From: Bin87 sp965115825
GTDB taxonomy: Bacteria > Chloroflexota > Dehalococcoidia > Lucifugimonadales > UBA3495
Assembly (NCBI GenBank): GCA_965115825.1
Contig: OZ220464.1
Location: forward strand, 2,914,001 to 2,978,000
DNA length: 64,000 bases
Direction: 5' to 3'
Below the pieces are notes generated by a model. The model was not told where the DNA came from. It was given only the letters and a program-made list of their open reading frames with translations, and did not search any database. This document shows positions 8,120-16,024 of this stretch, piece by piece. Made by a program: the position numbers and the translations under genes. How positions within the stretch are numbered: position 1 is the first letter of the stretch; every line of letters begins with the position of its first letter.

Positions 8120-8992
8120 ATGGCCGATTTCAATACCGGCGAAGTAAGCGCCAATGGCATCGACTTTCACTACCTGGAGATGGGGGAAGGGCCCTTGGCG
8201 ATATGCCTGCACGGTTTCCCTGACCACGCCTGGTCGTTCCGGCATCTGCTGCCTGACCTGGCAGCGGGGGGATTACGGGCGGTGGCGCCCTTTATGCGAG
8301 GATACGCGCCCACCTCGGCGCCGGCGGATGGCCGGTATCACTCGGCGCTGCTGGCTCGGGACGCGGTGGATCTCATCGGCGCGCTGGGTGCGGAGCAGGC
8401 GTATCTCATTGGCAACGACTGGGGCGCCGGAGCCGTGGTTGGCGCTGCCGCGCTGGCGCCGGAACGGGTCATGAAGCTGGTTACCATCGCAGCAGGGCGG
8501 GTCGACCGGGAGTTGAGCCTGGACTTTCACTACCTGCAAGGCACCTGGCACGGCTTCTTTTTCCAATTGCCCAACGCCGAGGAAGCAGTGGCGCACAACG
8601 ATTTTGCGTTTGTAGAAGACTGGTGGCGCTGGGCGTCGCCGGAGTGGGACATACCGGCGGCGGCGCTGGAAAGCATCCGGTCAACGTTCCGCAAGCCGGG
8701 CGTCGTTACGGCGGCCCTGGGCTACTATCGGGCACGCTACGACGCCGCACAGGTGGATGACGCCGTGCGGGCCGACCAGGCGCGGATTGAGGCCGGCCCC
8801 GTCACCGTGCCGACGCTGGCGCTGCACGGCACGCGGGATCGTCCCAAGCGGTTGGAGTCCTTTGAAAGCGCAGCAATGGACGCCTATTTCACCGGCGGGT
8901 TGGAGAAAGTGATTATCCCCGGCGCCGGGCACTTCATGCACCAGGAGAGGCCGGAGGAAGTGAACCCGCTGATTGTGGGATTTTTGCGCTAA
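8120..8992 (+). CDS. alpha/beta hydrolase, epoxide hydrolase/haloalkane dehalogenase type
   Basis: A 290-residue soluble enzyme. GGAGG sits a few bases before ATG 8120, which decides the start. HGFPDHAWSFR gives the oxyanion motif. The nucleophile is Asp100 in LIGNDWGAGA, not Ser. This points to the Asp-nucleophile branch (soluble epoxide hydrolase, fluoroacetate or haloalkane dehalogenase). The base is His271 in GAGHFMHQERPEEV. The acid is probably in HGTRDRPKRLE. The substrate cannot be read from sequence. It ends tail-to-tail with a second epoxide hydrolase, overlapping by 4 bases. Confidence 0.85.
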   Translation: MADFNTGEVSANGIDFHYLEMGEGPLAICLHGFPDHAWSFRHLLPDLAAGGLRAVAPFMRGYAPTSAPADGRYHSALLARDAVDLIGALGAEQAYLIGNDWGAGAVVGAAALAPERVMKLVTIAAGRVDRELSLDFHYLQGTWHGFFFQLPNAEEAVAHNDFAFVEDWWRWASPEWDIPAAALESIRSTFRKPGVVTAALGYYRARYDAAQVDDAVRADQARIEAGPVTVPTLALHGTRDRPKRLESFESAAMDAYFTGGLEKVIIPGAGHFMHQERPEEVNPLIVGFLR

Positions 8993-10137
8993 GTACGGAA
9001 GGGTCGGAAGAACTCGCGGATTTCGTGAGCCAGCAGCTCCGGCTCTTCAAGGGCGGCGAAGTGGCCGCCGCGGGGCATTTCCTGCCAGCGGCGCACGTCG
9101 TAGGAGCGCTCGGCCCACTCTCGGGGCGGCCTGGCGATTTCCTGGGGGAAAATGGCCATGCCGGCCGGCGTCGGAACTTTCTCGTTTTGTTGCATCACCC
9201 ACAGGCTGCTCTGGTTTTCCTTGTACATACGCACTGATGAGCCGATGGTCTGCGTAACCCAATAGATGGTTACAGTGGTGAGCAGTTCATCCTTGGTATA
9301 GCGGCTTTCAACGTCGCCGTTGCAATCGCTCCAGGTGCGGTACTTTTCCACAATCCAGGCGGCCAGGCCGGCAGGAGAGTCGTTGAGGCCGTAGGAGAGG
9401 GTTTGCGGCTTGGTGCCTTGGATATGGCTGTAACCGCCTTCACCCTGCTGCCAGCGTTCGCGCTGGCCGGAGTGGGCCTGTTCGGCATCGGTGAGGGCGC
9501 GCGAGCCGGGGCCGAGGTAAGGAGTGGGGCGGGTGATGGACGTGAGATGTATGCCAATCATTTTGTCAGGGTGGGCGTAGCCGAGGCGGGCGGTTACGCC
9601 GGCGCCGATGTCGCCGCCCTGGGCCGCGAATTTGGAGTAGCCCAGGTTCTCCGTCATCAGCTTGGCCCACAGATCGGCGACTCGCTGCACTTGCATACCC
9701 GGTTCCTGAGCGGCCTGTGAGAAGCCAAAGCCGGGAAGGGAAGGAGCTACCACGTCGAAGGAATCAGCCGGGTCAGCGCCGTGGCGAGCGGGGTCGGCCA
9801 GCAGCGGGATTATTTTGGTCATCTCGAAGAAAGAGCTGGGCCAACCGTGGGTTATTACCAGGGGCATGGCGTTGGGGCCGGCGCCTTTTTCCAGGATGAA
9901 GTGGACGCTCAACCCGTCCACTGTGGACTGGTAGTGATTGAAAGCGTTAAGTTTCCGTTCCTGAGCCCGCCAATCGAAACCGGTGCGCCAGTACTCGCAG
10001 AGCTCCTTGATGTAATCCAGGTTGGAACCGTAGTCCCAGCCGACCCCGGGCATTTCGTCAGGCCAGCGGGTCTGACCCAAGCGGTGACGGAGGTCATCCA
10101 GCACGGCGTCGCTGACGGCTATTTCAAAAGGCTGCAT
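8989..10137 (-). CDS. epoxide hydrolase with N-terminal EHN domain (microsomal/juvenile-hormone type)
   Basis: A 382-residue protein. The N-terminal region (MQPFEIAVSDAVLDDLRHRL ... WDYGSNLDYIKELCEYW) is the EHN domain of microsomal-type epoxide hydrolases. The alpha/beta-hydrolase core follows, with HGWPSSFFEM (oxyanion), nucleophile Asp176 in QGGDIGAG and His359 in GGHFAALEEPE. ATG 10137 with GGAGAG upstream is chosen; the frame stays open to 10317, but that extension contains sequence of a dispersed repeat and not protein homology. It would open epoxides to diols; natural substrates are unknown. No membrane anchor is present, unlike the mammalian enzyme. Confidence 0.88.
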   Translation of the reverse strand: MQPFEIAVSDAVLDDLRHRLGQTRWPDEMPGVGWDYGSNLDYIKELCEYWRTGFDWRAQERKLNAFNHYQSTVDGLSVHFILEKGAGPNAMPLVITHGWPSSFFEMTKIIPLLADPARHGADPADSFDVVAPSLPGFGFSQAAQEPGMQVQRVADLWAKLMTENLGYSKFAAQGGDIGAGVTARLGYAHPDKMIGIHLTSITRPTPYLGPGSRALTDAEQAHSGQRERWQQGEGGYSHIQGTKPQTLSYGLNDSPAGLAAWIVEKYRTWSDCNGDVESRYTKDELLTTVTIYWVTQTIGSSVRMYKENQSSLWVMQQNEKVPTPAGMAIFPQEIARPPREWAERSYDVRRWQEMPRGGHFAALEEPELLAHEIREFFRPFRT

Positions 10138-10466
10138 AAGGTTCTGCTCTCCGTTTTGGCGGCAACTGCTTTGGCTATACGGGATTATAGCCGAAAATTG
10201 CCGGCGCGTTGACAACAGGGGCTTTCGCCGGAACGACGGGGTGGGGTTGTTGCGTTTGAGGGAGAGTGCGGGCAGCGGGTAGGCGGCGATGGGGTTCGGT
10301 GATAAAATCGGGGGCATTCACGGAGCTTCTTCCGCTGTGGGGTTCGTTTGACTAACCACGGTATGAGGAAGGCCCGTGATATTTTCAGGATTATCTCAAA
10401 CCGGCGCCATCGGTTGGCAGCGGAACCATAGCGAAGTCATTGCCGGACAGCTCGGTGTACGATGGT
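10138..10466 (+). promoter_or_regulatory. intergenic region with degenerate dispersed repeat and extended -10 (TGA-TAAAAT)
   Basis: A divergent spacer. GCTTTCGCCGGAACGAC at 10221-10237 is, in reverse complement, similar to the GTCATTCC-type hairpin repeat at 38024 and 45121. TGATAAAAT at 10300-10308 is an extended -10 candidate for the lipoprotein gene at 10467 and would give a long leader of about 150 bases. Nothing else is recognised. Confidence 0.4.
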
Positions 10467-11531
10467 ATGAAACTGCATATTGCTACTCCATTGTGGACAC
10501 GCCGCGCCCTGGGCCGGCTGCGTTCGGTTTCGCTTCTTTTGGTGGTGCTGGGATTGTGGTTAACGGCGACGGGCTGCTTCGTCGGCGGCTGGTTCGGAGG
10601 CGGCGCGCTGCCTTCCGTCGCCTACGTGACCGGCGACGGAGATAACGCGCAAGTGTGGATAAGCCGGCCTGACGGAGGTGAGCCGGTCAGAATATCTTCC
10701 ACCAACGGGCTCGCCCGTTTCCCGAAATGGTCTCCCGAGCAGCGTTACCTGGCCTGGGTTGCCGGCGGAGACGTACCTCTTTTGATGGTGTATGACGCTG
10801 AAGCCGAGGAGACGAAACTCCTGGCCACCGGCATTGACGAGACCCAGCCGCCGGTCTGGGCGCCGGAGGGCAGCCGGGTAGCATTCGTGTCCGATGCGGA
10901 CGGTTCTCCCGACGTGTACATGGCTGATCTGGCTACAAGCCGGGCGACCCGGCTCACGTTCAGCGAGGAGCGAGAAAGGGTGGGCGACTGGTCTCCCGAT
11001 GCGCAGTGGCTGGTCTTTACTGAAGACGGGTGGGATGGCCTGCTGCTGCGCAACCCCACCGGCGTCAATCGGATTGAGCTCACCGATGGGGCGGACAGCA
11101 ACCCGGTATGGTCGCCCAAAGGCGACCGAATTGCGTTCCAACGCGAAACGGAAAGAGGGTACGACATCTACGTCCTGCGTCCTACCAGATCGGATAACTG
11201 GGCGGACGATACTGACGAAATGGCGGTTTCCAACGATGAGTACGACGAGCTGGCGCCGGTCTGGTCTGCCGACGGCCGCCGTATTGCTTTCGTCGTAGAG
11301 TTCGACGACCAGTCGGACATCTTTACCGTACTGACCGACGGTTCCGAGCGCCAGCAGTTGACCTATAACACTGTCGACGACCTGATGCCGGTCTGGGCCG
11401 GGCACGGCGACAAGATAGCCTTCGTCTCTTTCGCTTACGGGAACCCCGAGATCCTCTATATGAACCGGGACGGCACGGAACAGAAGCGTCTCACCACCAA
11501 CGCGCAGCCGGACACCCACCCCGACTGGTAG
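10467..11531 (+). CDS. TolB-like beta-propeller lipoprotein (PD40 repeats)
   Basis: A 354-residue protein. A hydrophobic N-terminus (SLLLVVLGLWLTATGC) ends in a lipobox-like TATGC with Cys37, so it is probably a lipid-anchored surface protein. The rest is about six PD40/WD40-like blades with repeated W-S-P-D/E-G/A and I-A-F-V-S motifs (FPKWSPEQ, VWAPEGSRVAFVS, DWSPDAQWLVF, VWSPKGDRIAFQ, VWSADGRRIAF, VWAGHGDKIAF). This resembles the C-terminal domain of TolB without the TolB N-domain. A Tol-Pal role is unlikely because no tol genes are present. It probably acts as a binding or scaffold propeller. ATG 10467 is chosen over the upstream TTG at 10440. Confidence 0.8.
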   Translation: MKLHIATPLWTRRALGRLRSVSLLLVVLGLWLTATGCFVGGWFGGGALPSVAYVTGDGDNAQVWISRPDGGEPVRISSTNGLARFPKWSPEQRYLAWVAGGDVPLLMVYDAEAEETKLLATGIDETQPPVWAPEGSRVAFVSDADGSPDVYMADLATSRATRLTFSEERERVGDWSPDAQWLVFTEDGWDGLLLRNPTGVNRIELTDGADSNPVWSPKGDRIAFQRETERGYDIYVLRPTRSDNWADDTDEMAVSNDEYDELAPVWSADGRRIAFVVEFDDQSDIFTVLTDGSERQQLTYNTVDDLMPVWAGHGDKIAFVSFAYGNPEILYMNRDGTEQKRLTTNAQPDTHPDW

Positions 11532-11569
11532 GAGCTTCCCGGCAATCGTTAGCGCCACTACTGGACTTT

Positions 11570-12184
11570 ATGACAGATATGACCGGCCGGGTTCCGGATA
11601 TTAACCCTGTGGACGCGGCGCCGCTGTTGAGCGGCCTCAGCGCGCCCTTGGCCGCCATCTCCACCCGCTCCGGGGATGCAGCCAATGCGCAGATTGCCGT
11701 GGCGATAACCGGCGCATCCATAGTCCTGCGCCGACCCAGGCTAATCGTGCAGATTTACCGCACCAACTACACGCATGACCTTATCGCCGCCAGCGGTGTC
11801 CTGGCCGTCAATTTCCTCAATGGCAGCCAATTGCCCCTCATCTGGCAGTTGGGTATGCGCTCTGGCCGCGACCGGGACAAGCTGGCGGAGGTCGGCTATT
11901 CGGCCGGCGTAACGGGCTGTCCGCTACTGGAGGGCAGTTTCGGTTATTTGGACTGTCAAGTAGTCAATGCCATGGATGGGGGCGACATGACCGCATTTCT
12001 GGTTGAGGTTCTGGCCGCCCAGACCAACGGTGGGGAGCGTATGACCTGGCGAGAAGCGCGCCCGCGGCTGCCCCAACGCTGGGCCGATGAATGGGACCGG
12101 AAAATAGCGGGCGAGATGGACGTATCGCTGGCCAGCATGGGACGGATTGACCCGTCGGCATGGGCCGCCCCACCGGATGCATAG
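11570..12184 (+). CDS. flavin reductase-like domain protein (FMN-binding split barrel)
   Basis: 204 residues. APLAAISTR, ASIVLRRPRLIVQIYRTNYTHDLI and GVLAVNFLN match the flavin-reductase-like fold, in which FMN is bound and substrates such as flavins or small organics are reduced with NAD(P)H. The GYSAGVTGCPLLEGSFGYLDCQVV stretch corresponds to the second half of the barrel. The partner oxygenase is not adjacent. The start is the first of two ATGs (11570 or 11579). It lies 38 bases after the propeller lipoprotein and may share its transcript. Confidence 0.75.
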   Translation: MTDMTGRVPDINPVDAAPLLSGLSAPLAAISTRSGDAANAQIAVAITGASIVLRRPRLIVQIYRTNYTHDLIAASGVLAVNFLNGSQLPLIWQLGMRSGRDRDKLAEVGYSAGVTGCPLLEGSFGYLDCQVVNAMDGGDMTAFLVEVLAAQTNGGERMTWREARPRLPQRWADEWDRKIAGEMDVSLASMGRIDPSAWAAPPDA

Positions 12185-12202
12185 CTGCGGTAGGGTCAAA
12201 AA

Positions 12203-12211
12203 TGTTACAAT
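12203..12211 (+). promoter_or_regulatory. extended -10 (TGT-TACAAT) placed for leaderless transcription
   Basis: TGTTACAAT ends 6 bases before ATG 12218. A start site 7 bases after the -10 would fall on the A of the ATG. No Shine-Dalgarno is seen between them, which fits a leaderless mRNA. Confidence 0.45.
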
Positions 12212-12217
12212 CCTCTT

Positions 12218-13393
12218 ATGAGCGGTCATCCCATTGACACGGTAATGGACGATGCCATCGCCGGCGTCGTCGCCAGGATTCATGATATGCCGCAGCAGGC
12301 GGTCATAGCGGCTGCCGGAGCCGGCAATTACGCGCTGGCCTGGCTGCTGGGAGTTGGCGGCGCATCCCGAACCGTGCTGGAAACGCGGGCGCCGTATGGC
12401 TACCTGGCGATGACCGATTTTCTGGGGGGATACGCTCCCCAGCAAACCGTTGCGGCGGATACGGCCCGCCGTATGGCCCGCTCCGCATGGCAGCGAGGCC
12501 GAGCCTTGCGTGAGGGCGACGCGCCCATCGTCGGCCTGGGCTGCACCGCCACCATCGCTACCGACCGCGCCAAGCGAGGCGACCATCGGGCATATATCGC
12601 CGCTTGGGATGATGACGGCGTAACCACCGATGCCATCATCTTGGAGAAAGGGCTGCGGGAGCGGGCCGGCGAAGAGGATGTGGTGAGCCGTTTAGTCATC
12701 GCCGCCCTGGCCCGAGCCTGCGACGTGGACGCTGAGCTTGACCTGCGGCTCGCTCCATCGGAACGTTTGACTACCGAAACCGGACGGCACGCCGACCCCA
12801 TCCGGCGGCTGCTGGGCGGCGATGTCCGCTGGGTTACGGTTCATCCCGACGGCGCGACGGTCGTTGAGGGAGACGCGCCCCGGGCCTTGTTGCCCGGCTC
12901 CTTCAATCCGCTGCACCAGGGACACGTTGAGCTGGCTGCCGCTGCCGGCAAGGCATTGGGAACGCCGACAGCATATGAACTGTCGGTATTGAATGTGGAC
13001 AAACCGCCGTTGACGGCGGACGAAGTACGGCGTCGGGTTGCGCAATTCCGCGGCGTCGGCGCGGTGATACTGACCGGAGCCGAAACGTTTTACAAGAAAG
13101 CGCAGCTGTTCCCCGACTGCGGCTTCGCCATCGGATGGGACACGGCGGCGCGCTTGATTGAGCCGCGCTACTACGGAGGTTCCGAGACTACGATGCTCAC
13201 TGCGCTGGCGGAGATGTGGGCATCGGGCTGTCGCTTCGCCGTGGCCGGGCGTACTGATGACGGCGGCGTATTCCGCACGCTGGCGGAGGTGAACATCCCC
13301 GGCGGCTTTCATCCGCTGTTTGTAGCTATCCCCGAAAGAGACTTCCGGTCCGAGGTGTCGTCAACCGCCATTCGTAGGGGAGGGGGCCAGTAA
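12218..13393 (+). CDS. fusion of CinA-C-like amidohydrolase domain and NMN-adenylyltransferase-like nucleotidyltransferase domain
   Basis: 391 residues. Residues about 15-190 (VIAAAGAGNYALAWLLGVGG, then LGCTATIATDR) resemble the CinA C-terminal fold, which deamidates nicotinamide mononucleotide in bona fide CinA. Residues about 222-391 are a cytidylyltransferase-like Rossmann domain with GSFNPLHQGH at 227-236 and a C-terminal SSTAIR, the two signatures of NMN/nicotinate-mononucleotide adenylyltransferases. The pairing suggests pyridine-nucleotide repair or salvage, with deamidation followed by adenylylation. This is inference; the substrate of the fused family is not known to me. A similar fused architecture exists in plant nucleotidyltransferase-like proteins. 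It is probably transcribed leaderless. Confidence 0.8.
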   Translation: MSGHPIDTVMDDAIAGVVARIHDMPQQAVIAAAGAGNYALAWLLGVGGASRTVLETRAPYGYLAMTDFLGGYAPQQTVAADTARRMARSAWQRGRALREGDAPIVGLGCTATIATDRAKRGDHRAYIAAWDDDGVTTDAIILEKGLRERAGEEDVVSRLVIAALARACDVDAELDLRLAPSERLTTETGRHADPIRRLLGGDVRWVTVHPDGATVVEGDAPRALLPGSFNPLHQGHVELAAAAGKALGTPTAYELSVLNVDKPPLTADEVRRRVAQFRGVGAVILTGAETFYKKAQLFPDCGFAIGWDTAARLIEPRYYGGSETTMLTALAEMWASGCRFAVAGRTDDGGVFRTLAEVNIPGGFHPLFVAIPERDFRSEVSSTAIRRGGGQ

Positions 13394-13468
13394 CTTACGG
13401 GGCGGCACACCAACGGCTACCCTCGGGATATAAGCTATGGTAAGATTGTATCGCGCTGCTGAATCCCT

Positions 13469-13583
13469 ATGAAAGCGACGGAACATTTCGTCGATAAGAC
13501 GCTGCGTGAACGAACTTGAAGATGGCGAAACAGTTCACACTGCGTTCATCGACGGCCGATTCTCTCGGCGAGGTGCATCATGA
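13469..13583 (+). pseudogene. DUF4258 gene with internal deletion
   Basis: ATG 13469 opens MKATEHFVDKTLRERT and then stops at 13517. One frame over, from 13515, the sequence reads LEDGETVHTAFIDGRFSRRG and ends in TGA at 13581. These are recognisable as the first and last parts of DUF4258 proteins, which are about 75-90 residues long. The middle is missing and the junction is out of frame. The TGA overlaps the ATG of the DUF2283 gene (ATGA), the usual arrangement of DUF4258-DUF2283 pairs. This shows the intact pair once stood here. Confidence 0.7.
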
Positions 13584-13819
13584 AATTCCATCATGACCCC
13601 GAAACGGACGCTCTGTACATCAATATCGGGGAAGGGCCGAGCGTGGAGACGCTGGAAGTCCTGAGCGGCTTCAACATCAACCTTAGCGCTTCCAGCGTGG
13701 TCATGACCCTTGAATTTGACCACCCGTCCCAATTGGCCAGTGATTTAGGCGCCCTGGATGTAGAGGCGCTGCCGTTGCAGCCTGGCGGCTCCGCTCGCCA
13801 TCTGTCCGACGCAGCATAG
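13580..13819 (+). CDS. DUF2283 domain protein
   Basis: 79 residues. MKFHHDPETDALYINIGEG is the family signature, in which a D-A-L-Y-I strand and a downstream VVMTLEFDHPS strand form a small beta-rich fold. These genes usually follow a DUF4258 gene and resemble toxin-antitoxin-style pairs, though function is not established. The upstream partner here is broken, so the gene may be an orphan antitoxin-like remnant or may now rely on its own expression. Confidence 0.8.
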   Translation: MKFHHDPETDALYINIGEGPSVETLEVLSGFNINLSASSVVMTLEFDHPSQLASDLGALDVEALPLQPGGSARHLSDAA

Positions 13820-13833
13820 GCTTCAGGCTATCG

Positions 13834-13839
13834 TATAAA
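13834..13839 (+). promoter_or_regulatory. possible -10 (TATAAA) for the nuo operon, leaderless spacing
   Basis: TATAAA ends 6 bases before the nuoA ATG, the same spacing as at 12203-12218. No ribosome-binding site is seen between them. No good -35 is visible. Confidence 0.35.
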
Positions 13840-13845
13840 GTCGTT

Positions 13846-14259
13846 ATGCTGGACTCCCTACTGCTCCAAACCTTCAACCCCGCCGTTTATGCCGGCAACT
13901 GGCTGGCGGTGGTTATTGCCGTCGTCATTGCGCTGGCGGCCGTCGGCGCCATGTTTGCGGGGTCGCAGCTGTTGTCGGCGCGCCGTCATTCAGCGGAGAA
14001 ACTGACCACCTACGAGTGTGGCATTCCACCCACGCCCTTCGCGTGGTCCAACATCAACATCCGCTTCTACATCTTCGCCATCCTGTTTCTGATTTTCGAC
14101 GTGGAAGCAGTGTTCCTGTTTCCGTGGGCGGTGGTGTTCATCAAGGAGCAAGCAGCAGGGAACCCAATACCTTTCTACGCGATGATGCTGTTCCTGGCGA
14201 TGTTGTTCTTTGCGGTAATCTACGGCTGGCGCAAGGGGGTGCTGGATTGGCAGAAATAA
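13846..14259 (+). CDS. nuoA: NADH-quinone oxidoreductase subunit A
   Basis: 137 residues with three transmembrane helices (about 18-40, 75-97 and 103-125). YECGIPPTP and FYIFAILFLIFDVEAVFLFPWA are the NuoA/ND3 signatures, including the conserved acidic residues of the quinone-proximal loop. It is the first gene of an 11-subunit complex I operon. It overlaps the start of nuoB by 13 bases. Confidence 0.95.
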   Translation: MLDSLLLQTFNPAVYAGNWLAVVIAVVIALAAVGAMFAGSQLLSARRHSAEKLTTYECGIPPTPFAWSNINIRFYIFAILFLIFDVEAVFLFPWAVVFIKEQAAGNPIPFYAMMLFLAMLFFAVIYGWRKGVLDWQK

Positions 14260-14870
14260 AGCTAGAGTCCGGGGACAACGCCGTATCCCCGCTGGCTATG
14301 CCGCCCCGGCCTACTGAGGTAACGCTGGGTTCCGGGATAACGCTGGGTTCCGGCAACCGTCCCGGCCCCAGCCTGCTCAACCAGGCTGCCGACGGTCGGG
14401 TTCCCGGCGTCATCACGGCCACTACCGAGCAGCTGTTTGCCATGGCGCGCAAGTCGTCCCTCTGGACGCTGAGCTTTGGACTGGCCTGCTGCGCGATCGA
14501 GATGATTTCCACTTACATGGCCCACCATGACTTTGACCGTTTCGGCGTCGTAACCTGGCCTTCGCCCCGCCAGTCGGACGTGATGATTGTGGCCGGCACT
14601 GTGGTCAAGAAGATGGCCGAACCCATCCGTCTGTTGTACGAGCAGATGCCGGAGCCCAAGTGGGTTATCGCTATGGGCAGCTGCGCCACCAACGGCGGCC
14701 CTTATTATCGGTCGTACTCGGTGGTAATGGGCGTTGACCACATCATACCCGTGGACGTGTATGTGCCGGGCTGCCCGCCGCGCCCGGAAGCTCTGCTGTA
14801 CGGCATCTTGAAGTTGCAGGAAAAAATTATGGCGGACGCAGGAGAGCATGGCGCCGCGTCCCCGGACTAA
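14247..14870 (+). CDS. nuoB: NADH-quinone oxidoreductase subunit B
   Basis: About 207 residues, carrying the terminal N2 4Fe-4S cluster next to the quinone site. Cluster cysteines lie in LACCAIEM, MGSCATNGG and VPGCPPRPE. TTG 14247 is preferred because AAGGGGG lies just upstream; ATG 14298 would give a 190-residue form. The N-terminal extension contains a small duplication (TLGSGITLGSGN) encoded by two copies of an 18-base sequence. It overlaps nuoA and nuoC, indicating translational coupling. Confidence 0.93.
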   Translation: MAEIKLESGDNAVSPLAMPPRPTEVTLGSGITLGSGNRPGPSLLNQAADGRVPGVITATTEQLFAMARKSSLWTLSFGLACCAIEMISTYMAHHDFDRFGVVTWPSPRQSDVMIVAGTVVKKMAEPIRLLYEQMPEPKWVIAMGSCATNGGPYYRSYSVVMGVDHIIPVDVYVPGCPPRPEALLYGILKLQEKIMADAGEHGAASPD

Positions 14871-15390
14871 CCGGCCCGGCCATAACGCCGATGACGCCGC
14901 GCCGCCGCCCGACCCGGTGGAGTCGCTGTCGCCGTGCCGCCGGGCTACCCTCGACCGCGCCCTTGACATCTTGAGCGACCGGACGCCAATAGCCGGCGCC
15001 TTGGGCGACCTGCCTCAGGTAACGGTGCCGCCGGCGCACATTAAAGAAGCATGTCGGGCGTGCCGGGACGATAGCGAACTGGACTGCCGGATGTTGCTCT
15101 GCCTGGCCTGCGTTGACTATCAGGAACGGTTCGATCTGGTGTATTTTCTGCAGTCGCTGGCCCAGGAGCGTACGCTGGTCATCAAGGCTGCGGTGCCATA
15201 CGACGCGCCACTCCTGCCGTCAGTATCGGAGATCTGGCCGGCCGCCGACTGGTACGAGCGAGAGGCCCACGACCTCTTTGGCGTGACCTTCAGCGGCCAT
15301 CCCGACCTGTCGCCTCTACTGCTCTACCCAGAGTTTGAGGGGTTTCCGGGCCGGAAAGAGTACGATTTCTATGACTATCGGGAGTTTTAG
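14848..15390 (+). CDS. nuoC: NADH-quinone oxidoreductase subunit C
   Basis: 180 residues. The core (YQERFDLVYFLQSLAQERTLVIKAAVP) and the signature PAADWYEREAHDLFGVTFSGHPDL match NuoC (30-kDa subunit), part of the peripheral arm linking NuoB and NuoD. The first 40 residues are Pro/Arg-rich and unusual. It overlaps the end of nuoB by 23 bases. NuoC is not fused to NuoD here. Confidence 0.93.
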   Translation: MAPRPRTNRPGHNADDAAPPPDPVESLSPCRRATLDRALDILSDRTPIAGALGDLPQVTVPPAHIKEACRACRDDSELDCRMLLCLACVDYQERFDLVYFLQSLAQERTLVIKAAVPYDAPLLPSVSEIWPAADWYEREAHDLFGVTFSGHPDLSPLLLYPEFEGFPGRKEYDFYDYREF

Positions 15391-15391
15391 G

Positions 15392-15694
15392 ATGTCCGGC
15401 CCGGTTGATGCAAAGACGCCGGCCCCTGAGGCCCCAGTGGAGTTGACCGCCTGCGTCGTGGCTGAAGGCAGCCGCTACGTCGCAACCGTGAAAGGTCTGA
15501 ATCTGGAAGGAAGCGGACGCACCCCCGACGCTGCGCAGGACGCTCTGGTGCAGGTCGTGCGCGGCTGGCTGGAGCGGCTGGACACCACCGGCAAGCTGGG
15601 AGAAGCTCTGGGCATTGCAGCTCTCGATGAAGAGGCCGAGGTTGTCCTGAAATTCGTTGACGGCGATGGCCGGATTAGCCAGTCAAGCGACTAG
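15392..15694 (+). CDS. small HicB-like protein inside the nuo operon (first of two)
   Basis: 100 residues, beginning just after the nuoC stop with GGGAG 7 bases upstream. ELTACVVAEGSRYVATVKGLNLEGSGRTPDAAQDALVQVVRGWLE has the strand-strand-strand-helix pattern of HicB-like antitoxin domains: a yxAxxxxlpgxxxxGxTxeeAxxxl-type motif. There is no HicA partner. Its position between nuoC and nuoD with short spacing suggests cotranscription. A role in complex I assembly or as a solitary regulator is possible; neither is shown. Confidence 0.6.
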   Translation: MSGPVDAKTPAPEAPVELTACVVAEGSRYVATVKGLNLEGSGRTPDAAQDALVQVVRGWLERLDTTGKLGEALGIAALDEEAEVVLKFVDGDGRISQSSD

Positions 15695-15697
15695 ATA

Positions 15698-16000
15698 ATG
15701 GACCGCATCGTGTATCAAATAGAGGAATCCCGCGCCGGTTCCGGCTGGTCGTCCCACTGCCCGGAGCTGGAGGTAACCGTTTTCGGCGATACCCGAGACG
15801 ACGCCAGGCTGGCCCTGCGTCGGCAGGTGGGCGACTACCTGGAAGACTGCGCCGAATTGGGCATTCTGGAAGACACGCTCATCGAGGCGGGGTTTTACGA
15901 CAACGGCGAAGTGTGGATGAGCAGCCTCATAGAACCGCCCCAACCCAGCATCCGTTTTATCGGATCGCCCTTTCCCGCCAGCGAAAACGCGCTGCAATAA
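15698..16000 (+). CDS. small HicB-like protein inside the nuo operon (second of two)
   Basis: 100 residues, 3 bases after the preceding gene. IVYQIEESRAGSGWSSHCPELEVTVFGDTRDDARLALRRQVGDYLED again shows a HicB-like order: an edge strand with W-x-x-x-C-P-E-L, a G-x-T-R-D-D-A turn and a long helix. It is not a close copy of its neighbour, but the shared length and fold pattern suggest an old duplication. No HicA-like toxin accompanies it. The ribosome-binding site is weak. Confidence 0.6.
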   Translation: MDRIVYQIEESRAGSGWSSHCPELEVTVFGDTRDDARLALRRQVGDYLEDCAELGILEDTLIEAGFYDNGEVWMSSLIEPPQPSIRFIGSPFPASENALQ

Positions 16001-16024
16001 CCGCCGCTGCGCCGGCGCTCCGTC

